A stretch of 64,000 bases of DNA, taken from Nautiliales bacterium (GTDB lineage: Bacteria; Campylobacterota; Campylobacteria; Campylobacterales; JAADDX01). Shown piece after piece: positions 1 to 10,747 of the stretch. The stretch is from the NCBI GenBank assembly GCA_030826765.1, contig JAUUDM010000033.1, positions 47,909 to 111,908 of the forward strand, given 5' to 3'. The notes under the pieces are model-generated. The model did no database searches and was not told the origin of the DNA. It saw only the letters and a list, made by a program, of their open reading frames with translations. Position 1 is the first letter of the stretch. Each line of letters opens with the position of its first letter. The position numbers were made by a program, and so were the translations under genes.

Positions 1-1764
1 GGGAAAAAATTTGCTACAATCTTACCTAAACAAAGATTATTAACAGATAAAAGACTAAAAGAGTTAAAAATAACTTTAAAAACCATAGATTTAAATCTAT
101 TTAATAATACTTTAAAAGACAAAATTCAAGATGCTTTAAATAGTCTCTCAAAATTAAATAGCATAAGAAAAAAAGTATCTAATTTATCTATCTCTTTAAA
201 AGATGAAGTAACATATTACACAAAAACAAATGCCAAACTATTAAAAATAGTTGAAACAGCTACAAATTTAGCCCAAAGTGCAAAACTTACAAAAGCATTA
301 AATAGTTATACAAACTTTTTAAAATCAAAAGAGAGAGCAGGAATTGAAAGAGCGGTATTATCAGGGACATTTGGAGCTAATAAATGGAAAGAAGGATTTT
401 ATGCAAAATTCATCACTCTTTTAGCTGAACAAAATTCTTATTTAGATGCATCTATGGCAACAGCAACTCCATATATTAAAAATTACTATAAAAAAACAAT
501 GCATTCAAAAGTTGTAAATGAAGTTAAAAGAATGGAAAATATAGCAAAAAATAATTTAAAGGGAAATTTTGGAGTTGATTCTGAATATTGGTTCAAAACA
601 ATTACAAAAAAAATAAATCTTCTTAAAAAAATAGATGACGAAATGAGTGCATATAATTTTAAATTATTAAAAGAAATTAATAACGAAATTATGAAAACTT
701 TATATATAAATATTGGATTATTATTATTATTTATATTCTTTATAGTAATTCCTATCTTTATATTACAAAAAGAACTATCAACAGATTTAACAAAAATTAA
801 AACTGATCTCGAAGAAATAGCAAAAAATTTACATTTAAGTAAAAAACTTAAAGTAAATGGAAAAGATGAAATATCTGAAATGGCTCAACATATAAATGAT
901 TTTATAGATATAATTGCAAACATGATTCACAATATTAGAAATAATGCATTAACTGTAAACGATATATCAAATCAAATATCTAAAGAATCTAATGAATTAA
1001 CACAAGTTTTAAATTCACAAAAAAAAGCAATTGAAAATATTGGAGATGCTACTAATTCTGTTCAAAATGACCTATCAAGCGCAGAAGAAAAAGTAATTGA
1101 AACTGCTGAAAAATTAAATGAAACTTATAATACACTAGATAAAATGATGGATAACTTACATTCAGTAACTGAAAAAATAACTCAAAATTCAGACCAGGAA
1201 CTTCAAATTGCTTCTTCTGTAACATCTTTATCAGAACAATCAAAACAAGTAGGAGATGTTGTAGTTATTATTAAAGAAATAGCGGAACAAACAAACTTAT
1301 TAGCATTAAATGCAGCTATTGAAGCAGCAAGAGCTGGAGAAGCAGGAAGAGGATTTGCCGTAGTAGCTGATGAAGTTAGAAAACTAGCCGAAAGAACTCA
1401 AAAAAGTATAATTGAAATTGAAAGTGTAATAAATATTATTATCCAAGCTGTAAATAATATCGAAAGAGAAATAATAGATATTAGTCAGGATGCTAATCAT
1501 GTAGCTGAAATAACTCAAGATTTAGTTGCTCTTGCTGATGATACTAAACAACACACAATAGAAACTATACAGTTATCTAAAGAATCAAGTGCACAAACAA
1601 CAAAAATTAATTTCACACTTAGAACTTTACTTGATTTATCTAAAGAAACAAATAAAAAAACAGAAAATTTAGAATATGTAGCAGTAAATCTATCTAAAAT
1701 TTCTAATGAATCTAAAAATATTACTAACAAACTTGAAAAAGAAGTAGAAAAATTTGAAATATGA
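1..1764 (+). CDS. Methyl-accepting chemotaxis protein with nitrate/nitrite-sensing-like domain, 5' truncated
   Basis: The reading frame is open from the first base of the window, so the true start lies upstream; an ATG at 454 is internal. The visible 587 residues begin with an all-helical region resembling the periplasmic NIT (nitrate/nitrite sensor) domain, including [15 protein letters not shown] around residues 110-124. One transmembrane segment follows at about 234-255, then a HAMP linker and a long signalling coiled coil. The receptor tip ([19 protein letters not shown], about 430-450) and DEVRKLAER are intact, so it should couple to CheW/CheA. The C-terminus has no obvious CheR-tethering pentapeptide. 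The stop overlaps the next start (ATGA). The ligand assignment is inferred from domain resemblance only. Confidence 0.9.
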   Translation, partial: GKKFATILPKQRLLTDKRLKELKITLKTIDLNLFNNTLKDKIQDALNSLSKLNSIRKKVSNLSISLKDEVTYYTKTNAKLLKIVETATNLAQSAKLTKALNSYTNFLKSKERAGIERAVLSGTFGANKWKEGFYAKFITLLAEQNSYLDASMATATPYIKNYYKKTMHSKVVNEVKRMENIAKNNLKGNFGVDSEYWFKTITKKINLLKKIDDEMSAYNFKLLKEINNEIMKTLYINIGLLLLFIFFIVIPIFILQKELSTDLTKIKTDLEEIAKNLHLSKKLKVNGKDEISEMAQHINDFIDIIANMIHNIRNNALTVNDISNQISKESNELTQVLNSQKKAIENIGDATNSVQNDLSSAEEKVIETAEKLNETYNTLDKMMDNLHSVTEKITQNSDQELQIASSVTSLSEQSKQVGDVVVIIKEIAEQTNLLALNAAIEAARAGEAGRGFAVVADEVRKLAERTQKSIIEIESVINIIIQAVNNIEREIIDISQDANHVAEITQDLVALADDTKQHTIETIQLSKESSAQTTKINFTLRTLLDLSKETNKKTENLEYVAVNLSKISNESKNITNKLEKEVEKFEI

Positions 1765-2483
1765 TATTTTCTACTTTCAATGTAAATAGTATAAAAAAAA
1801 GAAAAGATTTAGTCCAAAACTGGGCTAAATCTAATAATATTGATTTTTTAGCTTTGCAAGAGCTAAAAACATTAAATCCTCCTTTATTAGATAATTATGA
1901 ATGTTTTTATTCTTCTGCTAAACAATTTAATGGTGTTATGAATTGTTCTATTTTTGAATTTGAAAAAAACACTATTTTAGAACCAGCCCGAGCAATTTAT
2001 ACAAAAACAAATGATATAAATATAATAAATATTTATGCACCTCTTGGAGATTTATATTCAGAAAAATTTGAATATAAAATAAAATTTTATAAAAATCTAA
2101 TTAATTTTATCAGTAAATTTGATTTGAAAAATGAAAAGTTTATTTTGATGGGTGATTTCAATATTATTCATAAAGAAATAGATGTTTTTGATGCTAAAAA
2201 ATTCGAGGGACATGTTACATTTTTACCTGAAGAAAGAGAAATTTTTAATCAATTATTAAGTTTAGGTCTATATGACAGTTTTAGAGAACTTTATCCAAAC
2301 AAACAACAATTTTCATTTTATGATTATCGTGATAAATATTTCAAAAGAGGTTTGAGACTTGATTATATATTAGTTACAAAGCCTATTTTAGATAAAATAA
2401 ATGATGTTTATATAGATTTAGAGCCAAGAACTCTCCCTACTCCATCAGACCATACACCAGTTGTTATGGAGCTAAATTGCTAA
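1761..2483 (+). CDS. xth: Exodeoxyribonuclease III family AP endonuclease
   Basis: Endonuclease/exonuclease/phosphatase-fold enzyme that cuts abasic DNA in base-excision repair. The ordered family motifs are visible: LQELK near residue 36 (metal-binding Glu), NIYAPLG near 96, GDFNI near 147, GLRLDYIL near 197, and [10 protein letters not shown] at the C-terminus carrying the catalytic Asp-His. At 240 residues it is slightly shorter than E. coli XthA (268). It begins four bases before the end of the chemoreceptor gene and overlaps uvrC by seven bases. The xth-uvrC pairing makes a small DNA-repair unit. Confidence 0.92.
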   Translation: MIFSTFNVNSIKKRKDLVQNWAKSNNIDFLALQELKTLNPPLLDNYECFYSSAKQFNGVMNCSIFEFEKNTILEPARAIYTKTNDINIINIYAPLGDLYSEKFEYKIKFYKNLINFISKFDLKNEKFILMGDFNIIHKEIDVFDAKKFEGHVTFLPEEREIFNQLLSLGLYDSFRELYPNKQQFSFYDYRDKYFKRGLRLDYILVTKPILDKINDVYIDLEPRTLPTPSDHTPVVMELNC

Positions 2484-4246
2484 ATAAACTCAAATCTTTA
2501 CCAGATTTACCAGGAGTTTATCAATATTTTGATAAAAGCAATAAACTATTATACATAGGAAAAGCAAAAAATTTAAAAAATAGAATAAAAAGTTATTGGA
2601 GATTTACTCCTACCCTACATCCAAATCCAAATTTATCTCCAAGAATTTTTAAAATGATAAGTGAAGCTGTAGATTTAAGATATATTGTAGTAGAAAATGA
2701 AAATGATGCTCTTATTTTAGAAAATTCACTTATAAAACAACTTAAACCAAAATATAATATTTTACTAAGAGATGATAAAACTTATCCTTATATTTATATA
2801 GATCTAAATGAAAAATTTCCAAGATTTGAAATAACAAGAAAAGTAATAAAAGGAAATGTTAAATATTATGGCCCTTTTAGCTCAGGGGCAAGAGAATTGC
2901 TTGAAACAATTTATGAAGAAATACCTCTTAAACAATCAAAATCGTGTAAAAAACTTTGCTTATTTTATCAACTTAAAAAATGCTCAGGCCCTTGTGAAGG
3001 TAAAATTACACAAAAAGAGTATCAAACTTTAATAAAAAAAGCCCAAGATTTAATTTTAGATAAAGAAAAAACTATACAGCTATTAGAAAACAAAATGCAT
3101 AAATTTGCCGAAAATTTACAATTTGAAGAAGCAAAAATTTATAGAGATAGAATAAAAGCAATCTCATCAACTGAGCTTTTTAGTAATGTTGATATGGCAA
3201 AACTTGATGACTTAGATGTTTTTTATGTTCATTTATTTGATAAAAAAGCTATTGTTATTAGACTATTTATAAGAAATGGTAAAGTAATATCAAGTAATAA
3301 TTCAATAATTAATTCTGAATTTTTAGATAAAGATGAAATTTATAAAAGAGTAATTTTAGATTTTTACTCAAAAGAGACTCCTTTTATCTCTCAAAAAATA
3401 ATGGTCGCCCAAAATTTTAAAGATAAAGAATCGATCAAAAACTTATTGAGTGAAAAATTTAATAAAAAAATATCAATTATTACTCCAACAACCAAAGAAA
3501 GAAAAAAACTTATCGATATTTGTAAATTAAATGCAAATGAAATAATTAAAAATCAAAAACCTACTGATATTTATCAAAAAATAAAAGAATATTTTAAACT
3601 ATCAAATACTCCTTACACAATAGAAGTTTTTGATACTTCCCATATGCAACAAGAGGCAACAGTAGGTAGTAAAATTGTATGGAGTAATGATAAATTTAAA
3701 AAAGATGAATATCGTCATTATAATTTAGAAAGTAAAGATGAATATTCTCAAATGAGAGAACTACTAACAAAAAGAGCTGAAAGTTTTGACAAACTTTCTC
3801 CTCCTGATTTATGGTTAATTGATGGTGGAATGCACCAAATAAAAATAGCTAAAGAAATAATTAATTCAACTGGAATAGATATCGATATTTTAGGAATAGC
3901 AAAAGAAAAAATAGATAAAAAAGCACATAGAGCAAAAGGAAGTGCAAACGATAAAATATACTCTTTCGATGAAGTTTATAGCTTAAATACTCACTCCCCT
4001 ATTTTACAATTTTTACAAAAACTTAGAGATGAAGCACATAGATTTGCCATAACTTTTCATAGAAAACAAAAAATAAAACAAGATAAACAGATTGAACTTT
4101 TAAAAATAAAAGGAATAGGAAAAGCTAAAATAGTAAAATTACTTAATTATTTTGGAAGTTTTGAAAATATAAAAAATGCATCTTTGAAAGAATTAAGTAA
4201 AGTTATTGATAAAGAAAGTGCTAAAAAAATCAAAGAATATTTTTAA
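2477..4246 (+). CDS. uvrC: Excinuclease ABC subunit C
   Basis: Nuclease subunit of UvrABC nucleotide-excision repair; it makes both incisions around a lesion. The N-terminal GIY-YIG domain is clear (GVYQYF, then LLYIGKAKNLKNR, residues 12-40). A four-cysteine cluster lies around 155-175 (CKKLC, then KKCSGPCEG), matching the cysteine-rich segment of UvrC. The UVR motif that contacts UvrB is near 200-230. The RNase H-like 3' domain shows EVFDTSHMQ and WLIDGG, and the C-terminus has helix-hairpin-helix repeats (LLKIKGIGKAK). The start is TTG, five bases after a GGAG ribosome-binding site and inside the end of xth. Full length at 589 residues. The 3' end overlaps the convergent gene by 17 bases. 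Confidence 0.96.
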   Translation: MLNKLKSLPDLPGVYQYFDKSNKLLYIGKAKNLKNRIKSYWRFTPTLHPNPNLSPRIFKMISEAVDLRYIVVENENDALILENSLIKQLKPKYNILLRDDKTYPYIYIDLNEKFPRFEITRKVIKGNVKYYGPFSSGARELLETIYEEIPLKQSKSCKKLCLFYQLKKCSGPCEGKITQKEYQTLIKKAQDLILDKEKTIQLLENKMHKFAENLQFEEAKIYRDRIKAISSTELFSNVDMAKLDDLDVFYVHLFDKKAIVIRLFIRNGKVISSNNSIINSEFLDKDEIYKRVILDFYSKETPFISQKIMVAQNFKDKESIKNLLSEKFNKKISIITPTTKERKKLIDICKLNANEIIKNQKPTDIYQKIKEYFKLSNTPYTIEVFDTSHMQQEATVGSKIVWSNDKFKKDEYRHYNLESKDEYSQMRELLTKRAESFDKLSPPDLWLIDGGMHQIKIAKEIINSTGIDIDILGIAKEKIDKKAHRAKGSANDKIYSFDEVYSLNTHSPILQFLQKLRDEAHRFAITFHRKQKIKQDKQIELLKIKGIGKAKIVKLLNYFGSFENIKNASLKELSKVIDKESAKKIKEYF

Positions 4247-5660
4247 TCTCTTTTTTCAAACTATTTATATTTTTGTGATCAATATAAACTATATCTTTTC
4301 TATTAGCTATATTTTCTGAAAAAAGAAGAAAATCAATATCCAACTTTTTCAATATAAATATAATTTTTTCAATACTTTGTATATTACTTTTATCTACTTC
4401 TGAAATAGCTATATCTATCTTTGAATCATTCTCTTTGATATACAAAACAAAATCTTTTAAAGAACTAATAATTTTTACATTTGCATCATGGTCTAAATTT
4501 TCAATCAACATAGATAATTCTCTTGCTCTATTTAAGTTTCTATCATAAATTATTATACTTTTACTAAATAGAGTAAGCTCATTCATTATTTCTAATAATT
4601 GTTGATTCTTGTCATTCATCTTATCAACATTTAAAGTTTTAAGATAATATTTCATAAATGTTTTAGTGCTATAACTACCCTCTATTTTTGCTTCTTCGAA
4701 AAATTTATGGATATCTTTTGATTTTTTAGCATTTTCCCATAAAAGAGCATCAAACTGATAACCCAGTATATTCATCTCTTTTTCTAAGATTTTCTTTAAT
4801 ATTCTACTCTCTTTTTCAAAAAAGTTTTTAAACAACTCTTTATACACTTTTTCAAATTCTGTAATATCATTTACAATTAGGGAATTTTCTTCTTTGAGAT
4901 TTTGTGCAGTATCAATTAAATCAACATATTTTCTTTTTTTAGATTTTATCATTTCTAAAACTTCTTTATACTCTTTACTTTTTTGATTAAGTTTCTTAAT
5001 ATCATCTTTTAATTTTTGAATCTCTAATTCTAATAAATTAGCTTTTTTTATAGACTCTACGGAAAGCTCTTTATTAGCTTCAAATCTTTTTTTTATTACA
5101 CTGTAATTTTTTTGTTTGTTTAAAACAAACTTCTCTAAATTAACATAAACAGGACTTTTAATAATTCTTAATAAATCATCATAAAAATATTCTATATCAT
5201 ATAGTGAGTCACGAACTTCAACTAAATATTTATCATCAATTTTCTGGTCAATTTCTAAAAGATTATTATAAGCAGTTTTTATAAATCTTTTTACTTTTTT
5301 ATATGGGATTGATTTGTTTTTTTCTAAAATATCTTTATATTTTAATGCTATTTTTTTATATTTTCCAAACAAATCTTCCAAACATTGCTCAATTGCAACA
5401 CTGCCTTTTATTTTTAAGTCGGGCAAAGGAATAGAGTCAAACTCTTTTTTTAGTTCATTTAATAGAGATTTGGAAGAATTGACAGATGTAATATCTATAA
5501 GTTTATTATTTTCTATTCCACACTCTACTTCCATAGAAACTTGTGGAGTATTATCATAATCAATCCAATTATCAATAGAAAAAATATGAACACCCCTATT
5601 TTTTATGATAATTTTTCCAACTCCTTTTACAGGATCATAACTAACAATTTTTCCTTTCAT
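4230..5660 (-). CDS. Unknown protein: cold-shock-like domain, coiled coil, receiver-like C-terminus
   Basis: I do not recognise this as a named family. Residues 1-60 resemble a cold-shock/S1-like OB fold (MKGKIVSYDPVKGVGKI, then HIFSIDNW), a divergent version of the usual GFGFI and FFH nucleic-acid-binding motifs. Residues about 75-290 are charged, helical and partly coiled coil. The last ~120 residues (SIIIYDRNLNRARELSMLI, ending with IVYIDHKNINSLKKEI) alternate strands and helices like a response-regulator receiver but lack a clear acidic pocket plus phospho-Asp arrangement. It lies downstream of pckA with a 26-base gap, so it is probably co-transcribed. One guess is an RNA-binding adaptor with a pseudo-receiver; this is inference. 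Confidence 0.75.
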   Translation of the reverse strand: MKGKIVSYDPVKGVGKIIIKNRGVHIFSIDNWIDYDNTPQVSMEVECGIENNKLIDITSVNSSKSLLNELKKEFDSIPLPDLKIKGSVAIEQCLEDLFGKYKKIALKYKDILEKNKSIPYKKVKRFIKTAYNNLLEIDQKIDDKYLVEVRDSLYDIEYFYDDLLRIIKSPVYVNLEKFVLNKQKNYSVIKKRFEANKELSVESIKKANLLELEIQKLKDDIKKLNQKSKEYKEVLEMIKSKKRKYVDLIDTAQNLKEENSLIVNDITEFEKVYKELFKNFFEKESRILKKILEKEMNILGYQFDALLWENAKKSKDIHKFFEEAKIEGSYSTKTFMKYYLKTLNVDKMNDKNQQLLEIMNELTLFSKSIIIYDRNLNRARELSMLIENLDHDANVKIISSLKDFVLYIKENDSKIDIAISEVDKSNIQSIEKIIFILKKLDIDFLLFSENIANRKDIVYIDHKNINSLKKEIKNIL

Positions 5661-5686
5661 ATTTTTACTTAAAAGAGAATCAAACC

Positions 5687-7267
5687 TTAAAGGCTTGGTC
5701 CTGCTTTTGAATAATCTTCCTCTGTTTTAGCATCTGCATATCTTTTGAAATTTTCTATAAACATTCCTGCAAGTTTTTTAACAGTTGCATCATATTCTTC
5801 TTTGTTTTCCCAAGTATTTCTTGGATTTAATACATTATTATCAGCTACACCTTCTAAAGTTTTTGGAATTTGAAGATTAAATACTGGTAAAGTTTCAAAT
5901 TCTGCATCATTGATACTTCCATTTAAAATACCATTTATACAAGCTCTTGTATCTTTGATACTCATTCTTTTTCCAACACCATAAGCTCCACCAGTCCATC
6001 CTGTATTTACAAGATATACATTAACTTGGTGTTTATCAATTTTTTCTCCAAGAAGTTTAGCATAATCAGTTGGATGAAGTGGTAAAAATGGTTCACCAAA
6101 ACATGCACTAAATGTTGCTACTGGTTCTGTAATTCCTCTTTCTGTCCCTGCTACTTTTGCAGTATATCCACTTAGGAAATAGTACATTGCTTGCTCTTTT
6201 GTAAGTTTAGAAACTGGTGGTAAAACTCCAAATGCATCAGCAGTTAAGAAAATAATATTTTTAGGATGTCCACCTCTTAGTGTACATTCGTGATTTTCAA
6301 TATGTTCAATTGTATAAGAAACTCTTGTATTTTCAGTTTTTCTTCCATCTTCAAAATTTACTCCACCATCTTCATTTAAAACTACGTTTTCAAGTAATGC
6401 ACCTCTTTTGATAGCTCCATAAATTTCTGGTTCACTTTTAGGATCTAAGTTAATAACTTTTGCATAACATCCACCTTCGAAGTTAAACACACCTTCATCA
6501 TCCCATCCGTGTTCATCATCACCAATTAATCTTCTCTCAGGGTCAGTTGAAAGAGTAGTTTTTCCTGTTCCACTTAAACCAAAGAAAAGTGCAACATCAT
6601 CATCTTTTCCTATATTTGCAGAACAGTGCATAGAAAGTTTTCCTTCAAGTGGAAGCCAATAATTCATCATAGTGAAAATTCCTTTTTTAAGCTCTCCACC
6701 ATATAATGTTCCACCCATTACAGCCATACTTTCTTCTACATTAAATGCAATAAACACATCAGAATTTAATCCTTGTTCTTTGAATTTATCATTTCTTACA
6801 CCACTTGCTACATAAAAAGTAAAATCTGGATTGAAAGTTTCTAATTCTTCTTTTGTAGGAACAATAAACATATTTTCAACAAAATGTGCTTGCCAAGCTG
6901 TTTTTGTAACAAATCTAATAGCTCTTCTACTATTACCAACACCTGTAAATACATCAATAATATATAAATCACTATTTGAAAGTTCTTTTCTTGAAATTTC
7001 TAAAAGATGATTAAAAACTTCTAATGAAATTGGTTGATTAATTTCTCCCCACGCAATATTATCTTCACTTGGTTTTTGTTTTACAAAATATTTATCTTTT
7101 GGACTTCTACCAGTAAAAATTCCAGTATCCACAGCAGTAGCTCCAAGAGATGTCATCTCAACTTCACCAGCTTTCATAGTATCTTCAATTAATTCATCAT
7201 AACTTGGATTATATTTAATATTTCCTATATTTTCTAATTTTAAATCTTCTAAATTATTGATTTTCAA
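5687..7267 (-). CDS. pckA: Phosphoenolpyruvate carboxykinase (ATP)
   Basis: Converts oxaloacetate and ATP to PEP, ADP and CO2 (or the reverse), linking the TCA cycle to gluconeogenesis. Diagnostic motifs are the kinase P-loop [11 protein letters not shown] near residue 230 followed by IGDDEHGW, the substrate-binding [10 protein letters not shown] near 52, and [17 protein letters not shown]. Length 526 is normal for the ATP-dependent class. The start is TTG, with AAGGA six bases upstream, and it overlaps the lgt stop in a TTGA junction. It sits at the end of a trmA-lgt-pckA run and complements ppsA, pfkA and the aldolase found further along. Confidence 0.97.
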   Translation of the reverse strand: MKINNLEDLKLENIGNIKYNPSYDELIEDTMKAGEVEMTSLGATAVDTGIFTGRSPKDKYFVKQKPSEDNIAWGEINQPISLEVFNHLLEISRKELSNSDLYIIDVFTGVGNSRRAIRFVTKTAWQAHFVENMFIVPTKEELETFNPDFTFYVASGVRNDKFKEQGLNSDVFIAFNVEESMAVMGGTLYGGELKKGIFTMMNYWLPLEGKLSMHCSANIGKDDDVALFFGLSGTGKTTLSTDPERRLIGDDEHGWDDEGVFNFEGGCYAKVINLDPKSEPEIYGAIKRGALLENVVLNEDGGVNFEDGRKTENTRVSYTIEHIENHECTLRGGHPKNIIFLTADAFGVLPPVSKLTKEQAMYYFLSGYTAKVAGTERGITEPVATFSACFGEPFLPLHPTDYAKLLGEKIDKHQVNVYLVNTGWTGGAYGVGKRMSIKDTRACINGILNGSINDAEFETLPVFNLQIPKTLEGVADNNVLNPRNTWENKEEYDATVKKLAGMFIENFKRYADAKTEEDYSKAGPSL

Positions 7268-8121
7268 TTTTTATCCTTTGAATTTTTTTTGTTATTATAT
7301 AACTTTTTTTTTGAAATGTTGCTTAGTTTTATAAAATATATAATAATTCCAGCCAAAATCATTACAAAACTTAACAATTCTCCCATTGTAAAATGCATAA
7401 AAATAAATCCAAGTTGTGGATCTGGTTCTCTAAACATTTCACAAAAACTTCTTGCCATTCCATATAAAATCATATAAAGAGCAATCAATTCTCCATCAAA
7501 TTTTTTCTTTTTTCTATATAAAAATAGAATTATAAAAATAAATACACCTTCAAAAAAAGCTTCAAAAAGTTGTGATGGATATCTCAAAACTCCATTTACA
7601 TAAATTCCAATATCACTTTCAGTAACTCTTCCAACTAATCTTTGATTTAGAAAATTACCAATTCTTCCAAAAACATATCCAGCAGGAACTGCAACTGCTA
7701 CAATATCTAGCAGTTTCCACATATCAACTTTATATTTTTTAACAAATAAAAAAGTAGCAATAGCAAATCCAATAACTGCCCCGTGGTAACTCATTCCGGC
7801 AATTCCTACAAATTTACCATTTACAAATGGATTAAACATTTGCCAGGGATGAGTAAAATAGTATAAATTATTTGGTACATAAAATATAAAATACCCTATT
7901 CTAGCTCCCAAAATCACACCAATTTCAACCCAAATAAAATAGTTATCAAGTAAAGTCTCACTAATACTTAATTTATCTTTTTTTACTATCCATTTTGCTG
8001 CATATAAAGCACTTAAAAGTGCTAAAATATACATAATTCCATACCAATGAACTTTTAAACCAAAAATTTCAAAAGCTATCGGATTAAAATGCGCATAAAT
8101 ATGATGCCAAAAATCTATCAT
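7264..8121 (-). CDS. lgt: Prolipoprotein diacylglyceryl transferase
   Basis: Integral membrane enzyme that transfers diacylglycerol from phosphatidylglycerol to the lipobox cysteine of prolipoproteins. Several hydrophobic segments are visible, with the conserved [10 protein letters not shown] segment, [14 protein letters not shown] (the Lgt signature) and the C-terminal [13 protein letters not shown] start it at the ATG at 8121, which forms an ATGA overlap with trmA and has GAGGG five bases upstream; an upstream in-frame start would add nine non-conserved residues. This gives 285 residues, normal for the family. It overlaps pckA by four bases. Confidence 0.95.
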   Translation of the reverse strand: MIDFWHHIYAHFNPIAFEIFGLKVHWYGIMYILALLSALYAAKWIVKKDKLSISETLLDNYFIWVEIGVILGARIGYFIFYVPNNLYYFTHPWQMFNPFVNGKFVGIAGMSYHGAVIGFAIATFLFVKKYKVDMWKLLDIVAVAVPAGYVFGRIGNFLNQRLVGRVTESDIGIYVNGVLRYPSQLFEAFFEGVFIFIILFLYRKKKKFDGELIALYMILYGMARSFCEMFREPDPQLGFIFMHFTMGELLSFVMILAGIIIYFIKLSNISKKKLYNNKKNSKDKN

Positions 8122-9215
8122 TTTTCCCTCTTTAAAACTACACCACATTCCATATGATTAGTCCAAGGAAACTGGTCAAAAAATGCAAATGCTTTTATCT
8201 TTCTTCCTTCACTTAGGGTTTCTAAATCTCTTTTTAATGTTTCAGGATTACAAGAAATATAGATAATATTTTCAAAACTATCTACAAATTTTCTACTTTT
8301 ATCATCAAGCCCTGCACGAGGTGGGTCAATAAGTATATTTTGTAAATCATATTTTTTTATAAGTGGAGAATCTTCATCTTTTAGTCTTGCAAAATCAGCT
8401 GCACTCATTGCCAAAAATGTAATATTATCTATTCCATTTATATCAGCATTATAAAAAGCAGCATCTATAGATTGCTGTGAAATTTCAGTCGCTATAACTT
8501 TTCTAAATCTTTTTGAAAGAGGTATTGTAAAATTTCCATTTCCACAATAAAGCTCTACTAAATCACCTTTAAGCTCTTCAGAAGAATCCATCGCCCAAGT
8601 TATCATCTTCTCAGCCATTTTTCTATTTGGTTGAGTAAATGTTGCTTCAATTTGTTTATATTTATAAACCTCATCTTTTATATTAAGTTCTTCAATTAAG
8701 TAATTCTTATCTAAAAATAGTTTTTTACCTTTTCTTCTTACTACAAAATCACAATTTTTAAATTTATCTTTTAAAGCATAAATATGAGGTTTCATCTCCT
8801 CTTCATCCCATTTTTTGTGATAAATCAGAGTTACAATCAATTCACCTTTTGAATTACTTAAATATTCTACTGCATATAGTTTAGTTTTAAGATATTCATC
8901 TTTTATAATCTCTTCTAGCATTGGCTTCATAATATCACTAATTGATTTATCTACAATATTACATTCATCAATTGTAACTATTCTTCTTTCACGCAGTCCA
9001 AACATTCCATAATCACATCTATCCCCATCGTGCCAGATTCTAAACTCGGCTCTTGCTCTAAAATGTTCATCACTTCCTGTAAAAACTTCTAATTTAGGCA
9101 TATCAAACTGACTAAACATATCAACTAATTTATTTTTTTTCATTTCAACTTGTTCTTCATACGGTATTTGATACAATACACAACTTCCACATTTACCAAA
9201 ACTACTACAATTCAT
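8118..9215 (-). CDS. trmA: tRNA (uracil-5-)-methyltransferase
   Basis: Makes 5-methyluridine at position 54 of tRNA using SAM. The C-terminal Rossmann domain has [16 protein letters not shown] (SAM loop), [10 protein letters not shown], and [13 protein letters not shown] with the catalytic cysteine; MECGVV supplies the C-terminal glutamate region. At 365 residues it matches TrmA (E. coli 366) rather than the longer RlmD or RlmC. The cysteine-bearing N-terminus ([15 protein letters not shown]) is compatible with the TrmA/RumA superfamily. It is followed directly by lgt. Confidence 0.93.
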   Translation of the reverse strand: MNCSSFGKCGSCVLYQIPYEEQVEMKKNKLVDMFSQFDMPKLEVFTGSDEHFRARAEFRIWHDGDRCDYGMFGLRERRIVTIDECNIVDKSISDIMKPMLEEIIKDEYLKTKLYAVEYLSNSKGELIVTLIYHKKWDEEEMKPHIYALKDKFKNCDFVVRRKGKKLFLDKNYLIEELNIKDEVYKYKQIEATFTQPNRKMAEKMITWAMDSSEELKGDLVELYCGNGNFTIPLSKRFRKVIATEISQQSIDAAFYNADINGIDNITFLAMSAADFARLKDEDSPLIKKYDLQNILIDPPRAGLDDKSRKFVDSFENIIYISCNPETLKRDLETLSEGRKIKAFAFFDQFPWTNHMECGVVLKREK

Positions 9216-9224
9216 AATTATCCT

Positions 9225-9971
9225 TTATTTAAAACTTAAAACTAAATTTTGAACCAATAAATTCCATCCATCAACTAAAACAAAAACTAACAACTTAAAC
9301 GGCATTGAAATCATAACTGGTGGTAGCATCATCATACCTAAACTCATCAAAATTGCACTTACTACCATATCAATGATTAAAAATGGTAAATATATTAAAA
9401 ATCCAATCTCAAAAGCTGTTTTAAGTTCACTTATCATAAAAGCTGGAATTAAAGTTGTCAAATCCACATCTTTTACAGTTTTAGGATTTGGTAAATGTCT
9501 AATTCTATAAAAAAGTGCTAAATCTTTCTCACGAGTATTTTTAATCATAAAATTTTTAAAGGGTGCAACTCCCTTACTAAACGCCTCTTCATAACCTATT
9601 TTTTCTTCTATATATGGCTTAATTGCATTATTATAAGACTGCACTACATAAGGTTTCATTATAAAAAATGTCAAAACTAAAGCTAAACTCACTAAAATTT
9701 GAGCAGGAGGCATTTGCTGTGTTCCTAATGCTTGCTTTAAAAATGAAAAAACAACAAGAAGTCTAACAAATGAAGTCATAACTAAAACTATACTTGGTGC
9801 TAAAACAAGTAAAGTCATAATAATAACTATATTTAATGATTTTACTAGTTGTGTTGGACTATTAGGTGTAGTTAGACTTAAATTTACCATAGGTATTGGA
9901 GGTGCATTAACATCTGCCCCAAATATACCAATTGGAAGTAAAATTATAAATAAAATTATAATTTTTTTCAC
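9225..9971 (-). CDS. fliP: Flagellar type III export apparatus protein FliP
   Basis: Core inner-membrane component of the flagellar export gate, with FliQ and FliR. An N-terminal signal peptide (residues 1-19, KKIIILFIILLPIGIFGA) precedes the mature protein, as in other FliP proteins. The signature FLKQALGTQQMPPAQ is present near residue 80, and hydrophobic segments flank a polar loop. Length 248 is typical. Its start overlaps the motB stop (ATGA), so it forms a motA-motB-fliP flagellar unit. Nine bases separate it from trmA. Confidence 0.96.
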   Translation of the reverse strand: MKKIIILFIILLPIGIFGADVNAPPIPMVNLSLTTPNSPTQLVKSLNIVIIMTLLVLAPSIVLVMTSFVRLLVVFSFLKQALGTQQMPPAQILVSLALVLTFFIMKPYVVQSYNNAIKPYIEEKIGYEEAFSKGVAPFKNFMIKNTREKDLALFYRIRHLPNPKTVKDVDLTTLIPAFMISELKTAFEIGFLIYLPFLIIDMVVSAILMSLGMMMLPPVMISMPFKLLVFVLVDGWNLLVQNLVLSFK

Positions 9972-10744
9972 TTTGTATTATCCAATACTGATTTTTGAAT
10001 TTTTTGAGCATTTTTAATTACATTTTTCTGAGCAAAAAATATAATATCAACTCTTCTATTTTTCTTTTTACCTTCAGGTGTTGCGTTTGTCGTTATTGGA
10101 TGAGAATCTCCATATCCAGCAAAACTAAGCTTTTTTGGATTTACTCTAAATTTGATTAAATATCTAACTACAGTTAAAGCTCTTGCCCCACTTAACTCCC
10201 AATTATCTTGATAAGGAGATGTTTTAGCTAAAGGTGTATTATCGGTAAAACCTCTTACTTGTACTTGAACTTCTGGTGGAAGTGTTTTTATAATTAAAGC
10301 TATTCTTTTTAAAAATAAAATAGAATCTTCATTATAAATTTCAGCTGTTCCTGGTTTAAAAGAAATATCGGCAGGCAAATGAACTATTAACCCTTCTTCT
10401 GCTTCTTCTAAAGAGATAGCACTTCCAGCCATTCCTTGTTTTAATTCATTAAACTCTTTTACTGCTTGAGAAACTTCTTTTGCCATTTGTGATGCGTTTT
10501 GTGGTACTGGTGATTGAGTTGTAGGTGTTCCTTTTTTAATGGAAGTTTTTGTAATAGTTCCACCTTCTAAAATCCCCATACTCCCCTGCAAACTTCCTAT
10601 TGCCTCTTCTATTTTTTTTGCATCCATAGTTGACATAGAAAGAAGTAAAACGAAAAAACATAATAGAAGACTCATCAAGTCACCGAATGTAGCAAGCCAC
10701 TCAGGCATACATTCAGGACATTCACATTTACATTTTTTTGCCAT
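9968..10744 (-). CDS. motB: Flagellar stator protein MotB (PomB-like)
   Basis: Stator subunit anchored to peptidoglycan. A single membrane helix near residues 20-40 contains TFGDLMSLLLCFF, where Asp22 is the expected ion-carrying residue. The C-terminal OmpA-like peptidoglycan-binding domain shows VRGFTDNTPL and SGARALTVVRYLI. The extreme N-terminus is cysteine-rich (Cys 5, 7, 9 and 12 in KCKCECPEC), which is unusual compared with E. coli MotB. Whether the ion is H+ or Na+ cannot be decided here. Three bases separate it from motA and it overlaps fliP by four. Confidence 0.94.
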   Translation of the reverse strand: MAKKCKCECPECMPEWLATFGDLMSLLLCFFVLLLSMSTMDAKKIEEAIGSLQGSMGILEGGTITKTSIKKGTPTTQSPVPQNASQMAKEVSQAVKEFNELKQGMAGSAISLEEAEEGLIVHLPADISFKPGTAEIYNEDSILFLKRIALIIKTLPPEVQVQVRGFTDNTPLAKTSPYQDNWELSGARALTVVRYLIKFRVNPKKLSFAGYGDSHPITTNATPEGKKKNRRVDIIFFAQKNVIKNAQKIQKSVLDNTK

Positions 10745-10747
10745 TTT

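Noticed and set aside
8122..8148. Upstream start for lgt at 8148.
   Set aside because: The extra nine residues are not Lgt-like, and the ATG at 8121 makes an ATGA junction with trmA and has a GAGGG site.
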